Below, one piece after another: positions 1-5,518 of a stretch of 7,273 nucleotides of DNA. This stretch comes from Lactobacillus sp. (GTDB taxonomy: Bacteria > Bacillota > Bacilli > Lactobacillales > Lactobacillaceae), in assembly GCA_003482405.1 (NCBI GenBank), contig DMZB01000068.1, positions 1 through 7,273 of the forward strand, given 5' to 3'. The notes under the pieces are model-generated. The model saw nothing but the letters and a program-made list of their open reading frames with translations, had not been told where the DNA came from and did no database searches. A program made the position numbers and the translations under genes. Every line of letters starts with the position of its first letter. The first letter of the stretch is position 1.

Positions 1-612
1 TTAATCAATCTGCTGGGGGGCTTTTTAACAGCAGCCTCAACAGATACGGGGAAAATTGCTGTGAACGGTGTTACTGTGCCCCATTTGAGTCAAAAAAGTT
101 GGCAACAACAATTTCTCTATATTCCGCAAGCTCCATATTTGTATCACGCAAGTTTGGCTGACAACATTAAGTTCTACACGCCAGATGCTAGCGACGACGC
201 GGTTGAACGGGCAGTGGCCCAGGCAGGTTTGACACAGTGGGTGGCTACATTGCCAGATGGTTTGCAAACTGAAATTGGTGAGGGCGCGCGTGGCGTTTCT
301 GGCGGTCAAGCACAACGGATCGCCCTTGCACGTGCCTTCCTGGATCAAAGCCGACGCATTTTACTATTCGACGAACCAACGGCACATTTGGACATCGAAA
401 CAGAAGTTAATTTGAAGGAAACCATCAAACCAGTGTTTGCAAATCATTTGGTCTTCTTTGCTACACACCGGCTTCATTGGCTGAATGAGATGGATTATCT
501 GTTGGTAATTGAGCACGGCAAAATCGTTGAACAGGGGACGCCAACGACATTAGCAGCACAAAATGGTGCTTATACCGCGTTGCGTCGTGAGATGGGAGGC
601 GATGCACTGTGA
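1..612 (+). CDS. cydD: CydD, ABC exporter subunit for cytochrome bd assembly (3' part, 5' end outside window)
   Basis: This is the C-terminal ATPase domain of an ABC half-transporter. The frame is open from base 1 (L-I-N-L-L-G-G-F), which is the stretch that normally follows the Walker A lysine, so Walker A and all membrane segments lie off the window. A GTG at 61 is internal and not the real start. Counting from that GTG codon as residue 1, the Q-loop is IPQAPYLY (Q23), the ABC signature is VSGGQ (79-83), Walker B is LLFDEP with catalytic Glu at 105, followed by a D-loop (HLD), and the switch histidine is H136 (ATHR). The nucleotide-binding elements in view are all intact. The subunit call rests mainly on the next gene, a clear CydC that overlaps it by 4 bases (GTGA). 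In this family CydD and CydC form a heterodimer in the cell membrane required for cytochrome bd maturation; both thiol export and heme transport have been proposed. A generic MdlB/LmrA-type half-exporter is the less likely alternative. Confidence 0.87.
   Translation, partial: LINLLGGFLTAASTDTGKIAVNGVTVPHLSQKSWQQQFLYIPQAPYLYHASLADNIKFYTPDASDDAVERAVAQAGLTQWVATLPDGLQTEIGEGARGVSGGQAQRIALARAFLDQSRRILLFDEPTAHLDIETEVNLKETIKPVFANHLVFFATHRLHWLNEMDYLLVIEHGKIVEQGTPTTLAAQNGAYTALRREMGGDAL
594..599 (+). promoter_or_regulatory. Ribosome binding site for cydC
   Basis: GGGAGG lies inside the end of cydD, nine bases before the GTG at 609. It decides in favour of the overlapping GTG start and provides independent or coupled initiation of cydC. 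Confidence 0.7.
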
Positions 613-2351
613 AAGGTTTTTTTGACACATTTAAACATGATTCGTGGGTGATGCCCTATTTACGGAAGTATCGCTTCTTACTAGCGACGGTTCTTCTATT
701 GGGCTTTTTCACTACATTTACGGGTTCAGCGTTAATGTTTACCTCAGGTTACTTGATTAGTCGGGCTGCCCAGCATCCGTTTAACATTATGTTGATCTAT
801 GCAACGATTGTTTTAGTGCGAGCGTTTGGGATTGCGCGGCCATCCTTTAAATACGCTGAACGTCTGACCAGTCATAACTGGGTATTGCGAATCGTGTCGG
901 ACTTTCGAAAAAAGCTCTATCAGTCTGTGGAACGCGATGCTGTGGCAATTCGTCAGCGACATCAAACTGGTGATATCTTAGGTTTGCTGGCAGAAGACAT
1001 TAATCACATTGAAAATTTGTATCTCAGAACCGTCTTTCCGTTGATTGTTGGGTGGCTGCTTTACCTGTTTGTCGTAATCGCTTTAGGCACGTTCAGTTGG
1101 GCTTTTGCAGGATTGATGGCACTATTACTGGGGGTTATTGTCATTTTGATACCCTTGTTGTCTGTGTCACTGAACGGTGCCCGTGAATTTCGTCAGAAAA
1201 AAACGCAGCAACGACTATACACTTCCATGACGGATGCCGTCTTGGGTGTTAGCGACTGGATGATTTCTGGACGCGAAAAGGACTTCTTGGATAAGCAAAG
1301 TGGACCTTTGTCAGAGATGCGCGATTTACAAACGGCGGATAACAAATTTCAGTGGTGGCGCAATTTGCTAGTACAACTGATTATTGGTGTGATTGCAGTG
1401 GCAATGATTTATTGGGCAGGTAGCTATTTTCAGACTAGTCATTTGGCCCTTAATTGGATTGCAGCGTTCGTACTGGCAATTTTTCCCGCTACTGATGCGT
1501 TCGCATCAATTCCTCAGGGAGTGTCAGAATGGCCGGTTTATCAGGATTCCATCAAACGGGTCAATCGGTTGGATGCAAATTTGACCGTGCCTGTTGAACA
1601 GACACACTTGGACGTTAATGCGTTTGAATCCTTAAAGCTTACGCATGTTGATTTCAGTTATGCCGACAGTCCAACCCCGGTGCTAACCGATATTGATTGG
1701 ACGATCCATCGTGGCGATAAGGTAGCACTATTAGGACCATCGGGAACAGGCAAATCGACACTGCTGAAGTTGGTTCTTGGTGATGAAACACCGACCAACG
1801 GGACGGTGACCTTAAATGATGTCTCGATTGACAAACTTCAAGTCGAGCGTGGCAAACTATTCGGAGTTTTGGATCAGCAGCCTTACTTGTTCAATACAAC
1901 AATTTTGAACAACGTGCGATTAGGTAATCTAGATGCGACTGATGATGAGGTTCGTGCCGCCATTAAAGCGGTTGAATTAGACTCGTTGGTGGATAGTTTG
2001 CCGAGTGGCATGAATACAATGGTTGAGGAAGCAGGTGCACGGTTCTCCGGTGGGGAACGACAACGATTTGCATTAGCAAGAATTTTATTGCAAGATGCGC
2101 CAATCATCATTTTGGATGAGCCAACCGTGTCGCTGGATCCCATCACTGAACACGAATTGCTAAATACAACTTTTGATTTGTTGAAAGATAAAACAATCAT
2201 TTGGGTCACGCACCATTTGGAAGGCATCACTCATGTGAATACGGTTCGATTCTTAGAACAGGGTCAGTTTGAAATGATTGGCGATCCACATGACTTGTAC
2301 CAGACAAGTGACCGTTTCAGAAGCCTTTATAATCTGGATAAGGGACTTTGA
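609..2351 (+). CDS. cydC: CydC, ABC exporter subunit for cytochrome bd assembly
   Basis: A complete 580-residue ABC half-exporter, normal length for CydC. The N-terminal half is a six-helix membrane domain (helices near 22-48, 58-75, 138-160, 162-186, 252-271 and 280-300), with the CydC-typical stretch LMFTSGYLISRAA at 42-54. The C-terminal half is the ATPase: Walker A GPSGTGKS (376-383), Q-loop LDQQPYLF (Q423/Q424), signature FSGGE (479-483), Walker B IIILDEP with catalytic Glu 504, D-loop SLD, and switch His 535. The first signature residue is Phe rather than the usual Leu; everything else looks catalytically competent. The start is GTG at 609, overlapping the cydD stop (GTGA). GGGAGG at 594-599, nine bases upstream, supports this start and suggests translational coupling. 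With CydD it forms the transporter needed to mature the heme-dependent quinol oxidase cytochrome bd; cydA and cydB would be expected just upstream of the window. The identity is secure; the transported substrate cannot be read from the sequence. Confidence 0.94.
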   Translation: MKGFFDTFKHDSWVMPYLRKYRFLLATVLLLGFFTTFTGSALMFTSGYLISRAAQHPFNIMLIYATIVLVRAFGIARPSFKYAERLTSHNWVLRIVSDFRKKLYQSVERDAVAIRQRHQTGDILGLLAEDINHIENLYLRTVFPLIVGWLLYLFVVIALGTFSWAFAGLMALLLGVIVILIPLLSVSLNGAREFRQKKTQQRLYTSMTDAVLGVSDWMISGREKDFLDKQSGPLSEMRDLQTADNKFQWWRNLLVQLIIGVIAVAMIYWAGSYFQTSHLALNWIAAFVLAIFPATDAFASIPQGVSEWPVYQDSIKRVNRLDANLTVPVEQTHLDVNAFESLKLTHVDFSYADSPTPVLTDIDWTIHRGDKVALLGPSGTGKSTLLKLVLGDETPTNGTVTLNDVSIDKLQVERGKLFGVLDQQPYLFNTTILNNVRLGNLDATDDEVRAAIKAVELDSLVDSLPSGMNTMVEEAGARFSGGERQRFALARILLQDAPIIILDEPTVSLDPITEHELLNTTFDLLKDKTIIWVTHHLEGITHVNTVRFLEQGQFEMIGDPHDLYQTSDRFRSLYNLDKGL

Positions 2352-2413
2352 TCTAAATTTTTTCGATTTTTGTTTTTGATAATTGCTATTAAAACAACAC
2401 GATGGTTATTGAC

Positions 2414-2429
2414 TGACAAAATGTTGTCA
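2414..2429. repeat. 16-base inverted repeat, possible operator
   Basis: TGACAA-AATG-TTGTCA is a perfect inverted repeat with 6-bp arms and a 4-base centre, lying 63 bases after the cydC stop and about 120 bases before the promoter of the downstream operon. Its form suits a dimeric regulator, but I do not recognise it as the site of a named one, and its position upstream of a terminator hairpin is unusual for an operator of the next operon. It could also extend the 3' structure of the cyd transcript. Confidence 0.35.
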
Positions 2430-2433
2430 TCAA

Positions 2434-2476
2434 AAAATCAGGCGTTCAGGATGAAAGCTCTTGAAGGCCTGATTTT
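2434..2476 (+). terminator. Intrinsic terminator after cydC
   Basis: A perfect 10-bp outer stem (AAAATCAGGC at 2434-2443 pairing with GCCTGATTTT at 2467-2476) continues, after one G-G mismatch, into an inner stem (TTCA 2445-2448 with TGAA 2462-2465, then a few more pairs) closed by a small loop. The 3' arm ends in TTTT followed by GTGTGTT, a modest U tract. It lies about 80 bases after the cydC stop and before the next promoter, so it most likely ends the cyd transcript. The A run on the 5' side could make it work in both directions. Confidence 0.72.
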
Positions 2477-2525
2477 GTGTGTTCCTACATGTTGATAAAA
2501 AATTAACCGCTATTTTCACACGTGA

Positions 2526-2554
2526 CTGAGAGTGAGCCATGATGCGCGTATAAT
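2526..2554 (+). promoter_or_regulatory. Sigma-A type promoter for the AAA+/metallopeptidase operon
   Basis: A consensus -10 box TATAAT is at 2549-2554. Seventeen bases upstream, CTGAGA (2526-2531) matches the -35 consensus at four of six positions. Transcription would begin near 2561, giving a leader of about 27 bases before the GTG at 2588. There is no extended -10 TG. The weak -35 suggests low basal or activator-assisted expression. The -10 is convincing; the -35 assignment is less so. Confidence 0.65.
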
Positions 2555-2574
2555 GTGAATCAAAGTTTGAATTG

Positions 2575-2581
2575 AGGAGGG
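2575..2581 (+). promoter_or_regulatory. Ribosome binding site for the AAA+ ATPase gene
   Basis: AGGAGGG, six bases before GTG 2588, is a near-perfect Shine-Dalgarno sequence. It fixes the non-ATG start of this gene; the overlapping GTG at 2586 is in another frame. Confidence 0.8.
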
Positions 2582-2587
2582 AACAGT

Positions 2588-3760
2588 GTGGCACTTTCTT
2601 TTAATGCGTTGATGGCCGCTGTGCCAGTGGTCTTACAGGCTGGCAATGTACCAAATATTGTGGGTGAAGCAGGAATTGGCAAGTCCGCTTTGGTCGCGCA
2701 GGTTGCCCAACAAATACATGCGCAATTGTTTACGACAGTGGTGAGTCTTTCTGAAAAAGGCGACTTGGCAATTCCGATCCCACCGCTAACTGCCGATAGT
2801 TTTATCCAAACAGCACATTATGGCCGAATAGCCGATGTTCAGTATGGTTATGCACATACGTTGGTCACCATCATTCAGTTTGCGGAACAACATCCGCAGC
2901 AACAGATCATTTGGTTTCTGGATGAATTTAATCGCGGCACACAGGCGGTTCAAAGTGAGTTAATGAACTTAGTCTTACAGCGGCGGATCAATGATTTGAT
3001 GTTGCCAAAGCAAGTGAGCCTGATCTTGGCGGAAAATCCAGATGCACAGATGCAGGGGTTTACAGACACATTTTACGGTGTGACTGCAGGGGATGATGCC
3101 ATTAAAGACCGCACGACACGTTTAGTTATGACTGAAGACATCCATGATTGGCTTACATGGGCCCGTCGATTAGACGCGAATGGGCAACCAAACATTATGC
3201 AATCAATTAGTGATTATTTAACGCAACAACCGGAAGATTTACGTCCCGTTCATCATGACCAGGATGTGTACCCGACGCCTCGAGCATGGCAAAGAGTATC
3301 GGCCAACTTGCGTCAACTACACCAACTTCCGGATGCAATGCAGCGGAAATTACAGTTTGACTTAATTGTGGGTGATCTAGGCACCACTGTTGGTGCAAAA
3401 TTTAATCAGTTTTTAGGTGCTCCTTTGACAGTTCCGGCGTTATTTGACAACGCGACTGCAGTTGGCGCGCCCAGTGAATCGTTAATGCAAACCTTTAAGA
3501 CGTTATCTGTAGCCGAACAACAATCCTTATTAATTGCAGCTGGGCAATGGTCAGCTGCGCCGCTAACGACAGATGCATATGCGACACGCTGGCAGGCATT
3601 ACTACAGCAATTGCCAACGGATGGTCAGTTTGCCGTGGTGAGTGCTTTGGGGCAACAGCCTAATTGGTTGTCAAGCTTGCAGTCGGCCTCGTCGCCGGCT
3701 GTACGACGTTTGGCGACGGTTGTTTTGAAAATTATGAACGGCCAGGCATTTGATGCATGA
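2588..3760 (+). CDS. MoxR-like AAA+ ATPase (AAA_5 type), partner of the downstream metallopeptidase/VWA protein
   Basis: A 390-residue cytoplasmic protein with no signal peptide or membrane segment. The AAA+ core is at the N-terminus: Walker A GEAGIGKS (26-33), Walker B IIWFLDEFNR (107-116, D112 and E113), a stretch ELMNLVLQRRI matching the MoxR-type helix after Walker B, sensor 1 Asn in LILAENPD (N150), a candidate arginine finger in DRTTR (R175/R178), and a sensor 2-like TPRAW (R232). All ATPase residues look intact. The remaining C-terminal part (about 240-390) is helical, glutamine-rich and poor in lysine, and I recognise no domain in it. MoxR-family ATPases form hexameric rings that remodel specific clients, usually with a VWA-domain protein encoded next door (RavA-ViaA, NorQ-NorD, CbbQ-CbbO). 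That matches the next gene, which overlaps this one by four bases (ATGA). The start is GTG, fixed by the AGGAGGG at 2575-2581. The ATPase class is secure; the client is unknown. Confidence 0.88.
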   Translation: MALSFNALMAAVPVVLQAGNVPNIVGEAGIGKSALVAQVAQQIHAQLFTTVVSLSEKGDLAIPIPPLTADSFIQTAHYGRIADVQYGYAHTLVTIIQFAEQHPQQQIIWFLDEFNRGTQAVQSELMNLVLQRRINDLMLPKQVSLILAENPDAQMQGFTDTFYGVTAGDDAIKDRTTRLVMTEDIHDWLTWARRLDANGQPNIMQSISDYLTQQPEDLRPVHHDQDVYPTPRAWQRVSANLRQLHQLPDAMQRKLQFDLIVGDLGTTVGAKFNQFLGAPLTVPALFDNATAVGAPSESLMQTFKTLSVAEQQSLLIAAGQWSAAPLTTDAYATRWQALLQQLPTDGQFAVVSALGQQPNWLSSLQSASSPAVRRLATVVLKIMNGQAFDA

Positions 3761-5100
3761 CTGGGTCAAACATCAATCAACAATTACAATTAATCCATCA
3801 CCAGGCGGTGGTCACAAAGGCAGACAGCGAACGTGTGATTCAAGCGACCGTATCGGTATTATTGCGGCAATACGCCGTTTATGGTCAATTATTAGTTCAG
3901 CTCCCCCGTGAGCATGTCGAAAGTCAAGATGATGAAGCCTTGTTTGGTCTGTCTTGGCGCGGTTCAGTTCTGATGCTACAGGTCAATGATTGCCAGTGGC
4001 AACAGGCCAGAAATCAAGAGCAACTCGAATTGTTATTGATTCATGAAGCGCTTCATTTACTGTGGCAACACCCGCTACGTTACCTTCAACAAAAGGGTCA
4101 AAATGTAGACATTGCGACGGATGTGGCGGTCAATCAGGCACTTCCTGGTACGTTGCCAAACATGTGGACATTAGCTGCACTGAACCAACGTTTGCACACA
4201 CATTTACCAGCAAATGCGGATTCCAGACTATACCTGACTGCTTTAGAGCATGCTCATCTTGGCCTAGCTGATGATGGTACTGTTCGAACACAATCTGGAT
4301 CCATGGACGACGCATCGTCAACGAGGAAAACTCAAGCAGCATTGCACGCTGTAGCCGACGGGCAATCTCACGGTAAGGCATTCAAAATATTGGATCGACA
4401 TGATGGTTGGCAAACGGCTGAAATGGATAAGGGTCTGGCCCAGGCTAATTTGCAGCAGCAACTTAACCAGGTTTTGACGCGTACGACGGCCGGACAACGA
4501 GGGTTGTTACCCAGCCAGGTTCGTGAACAATTGGGAAGAGTGGCGCTGCAAGCGTCTAAATTACCCTGGTCGGCATTATTTAGTAAAATGGTCGGCTCGA
4601 TGACTCGTGACAAACAGGATACTCTCGCCCGTTTTAATCGTCGACAGCCACAGCGCATGGCACTACCAGGCCAAGTGGATCGTCTTGTCCTCAATGTGGG
4701 GGTATTTATTGATGAATCGGCATCAATCACAGCTGCCGAGACGCACAGGTTTGTAAATGAAATTTATGCAATTGCCAAAGCCTACACGGCCACGATCACC
4801 ATTTATCCGTTTGACGTTAATGTACATCAGGAAATCGCTGTTCGACCTAACAACATTAACGATTTATCATCATTCACTTATCGTCACATCGGCGGTGGCA
4901 CAAGATTTCAGAGTGTTTTTGACATGCTGCAAAGACAGCGTACAGCGTCTTCTGAAACACTGGTGATTATATTAACGGACGGTGAGGGTGAAGCGCAGCT
5001 AGACGTGCACGGCTATTCTCATGTTCTATGGGTATTGTCAGGTGAACAGCAGTTGAGTGTGCAACCTGTGCCTGGTGTTATTGCACGCATTGAAGATTAA
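3757..5100 (+). CDS. Putative zinc metallopeptidase with C-terminal VWA-like domain (DUF2201 type)
   Basis: A 447-residue soluble protein with two domains. The N-terminal domain carries a zinc protease motif, HEALH (H96, E97, H100), followed by DIATDVAVNQ (118-127), where Asp 122 is the likely further metal ligand, as in the DUF2201_N putative metallopeptidase family. A linker (about 170-215) is polar and probably disordered. The C-terminal VWA-like domain begins near 308 with VGVFIDESAS; D319, S321 and S323 form a complete DxSxS metal-binding (MIDAS) motif, and T382 (GGGTRF) and D408 (LTDGEG) complete the site. Both the protease and adhesion sites therefore look functional. The ATG at 3757 overlaps the upstream stop (ATGA) and has no strong Shine-Dalgarno, so translation is probably coupled to the ATPase gene, giving matched amounts. 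The family is recognised but, as far as I know, no member has a defined substrate. The protein could be a protease fed by the ATPase, or a chaperone or metal-insertion factor. Confidence 0.88.
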   Translation: MTGSNINQQLQLIHHQAVVTKADSERVIQATVSVLLRQYAVYGQLLVQLPREHVESQDDEALFGLSWRGSVLMLQVNDCQWQQARNQEQLELLLIHEALHLLWQHPLRYLQQKGQNVDIATDVAVNQALPGTLPNMWTLAALNQRLHTHLPANADSRLYLTALEHAHLGLADDGTVRTQSGSMDDASSTRKTQAALHAVADGQSHGKAFKILDRHDGWQTAEMDKGLAQANLQQQLNQVLTRTTAGQRGLLPSQVREQLGRVALQASKLPWSALFSKMVGSMTRDKQDTLARFNRRQPQRMALPGQVDRLVLNVGVFIDESASITAAETHRFVNEIYAIAKAYTATITIYPFDVNVHQEIAVRPNNINDLSSFTYRHIGGGTRFQSVFDMLQRQRTASSETLVIILTDGEGEAQLDVHGYSHVLWVLSGEQQLSVQPVPGVIARIED

Positions 5101-5105
5101 GGAGG
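5098..5105 (+). promoter_or_regulatory. Ribosome binding site overlapping the stop of the metallopeptidase gene
   Basis: TAAGGAGG combines the stop codon of the upstream gene (TAA 5098-5100) with a full Shine-Dalgarno, four bases before ATG 5110. It supports that start and suggests that terminating ribosomes pass directly to the small gene. Confidence 0.75.
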
Positions 5106-5109
5106 AAAC

Positions 5110-5409
5110 ATGTCAATAGATAAAATGACGGATCAAGATTGGCAAGACTACCTAAATCAAACGCCGCGGGCGCTCAGGGCAACTAGTTTACTAACGGATG
5201 AGTGGCAATCAATTTTGATCGACAACCCGTTATTTTTATCGATGATCAGTGTTTCAGATTTAATTTATGCAAATCGGCTGGCCGTCAACAAGGTCGTGCC
5301 TGATGTGGAATTGCCTTTACAAAGTTACGCACAACGGCAGGCTTTTCGGCGTCATTATGCACGTTATTTAACACCAGACAGTCTGGCGTGGCTAACGCGT
5401 GACGACTGA
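5110..5409 (+). CDS. Hypothetical 99-residue protein, third gene of the AAA+/metallopeptidase operon
   Basis: I do not recognise this protein. It is 99 residues long, predicted soluble and mostly helical, with no signal peptide, no membrane segment and neither glycine nor cysteine. The N-terminal third is acidic; a basic, aromatic patch lies at 78-86 (AFRRHYARY); the end is acidic again (TRDD). Two similar segments are 21 residues apart: DWQDYLNQTPRAL (10-22) and EWQSILIDNPLFL (31-43), sharing [DE]-W-Q-x-x-L-x-x-x-P-x-x-L, which suggests a duplicated helical motif. It begins nine bases after the metallopeptidase stop with an excellent ribosome binding site, and a terminator follows 10 bases after its own stop, so it is the last gene of the operon. 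The ribosome binding site and operon position make it very likely real. A role as adaptor, regulator or client of the ATPase/VWA pair is inference only. Confidence 0.82.
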   Translation: MSIDKMTDQDWQDYLNQTPRALRATSLLTDEWQSILIDNPLFLSMISVSDLIYANRLAVNKVVPDVELPLQSYAQRQAFRRHYARYLTPDSLAWLTRDD

Positions 5410-5419
5410 CAGAGTGTAC

Positions 5420-5481
5420 AAAAACACGCGCCACAACACATTTTGGCTTCCCCAGCTGTCTGTGTTGTGGCGCGTGTTTTT
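5420..5481. terminator. Bidirectional intrinsic terminator between convergent genes
   Basis: The arms at 5420-5440 and 5461-5481 are perfect 21-base inverted repeats, with a GC-rich core (CACGCGCCACAACACA), an A5 tract at the left outer end and a T5 tract at the right outer end, around a 20-base loop that can itself form a small GCT/AGC hairpin. On the plus strand it ends the three-gene operon 10 bases after its stop. On the minus strand it lies 37 bases after the stop of the membrane protein gene and presents its own U tract, so it can serve both. Confidence 0.93.
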
Positions 5482-5518
5482 ATTGTTGTGCAATTGTTAT
5501 TCGTATTAATGGTGCTGA

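Noticed and set aside
61..63. GTG at 61 as the start of a separate small ABC ATPase
   Set aside because: The frame continues upstream to base 1 with sequence typical of the region after Walker A, and a protein starting here would lack Walker A.
1883..2230. Open frame of 115 codons on the minus strand within cydC
   Set aside because: It lies antisense to the conserved CydC ATPase motifs, has no ribosome binding site in a sensible place, and its protein has no recognisable features.
2357..2381. T-rich stretch just after cydC as a terminator
   Set aside because: There is no GC-rich stem before the T runs; the hairpin at 2434-2476 is a better terminator.
2409..2437. TTGACT as a -35 box for a second promoter
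   Set aside because: At 17 bases spacing the -10 position reads AAAAAA, and a terminator hairpin follows immediately, so a productive promoter here is unlikely.
2492..2516. TTGATA followed by TATTTT as an alternative promoter
   Set aside because: The spacing is only 13 bases, too short for a normal sigma-A promoter, while TATAAT at 2549 is far better placed for the GTG start.
4368..4730. Open frame of 120 codons on the minus strand within the metallopeptidase/VWA gene
   Set aside because: It is a shadow of a well-supported gene with intact motifs on the plus strand; its product is rich in R, S and C in a way typical of antisense reading.
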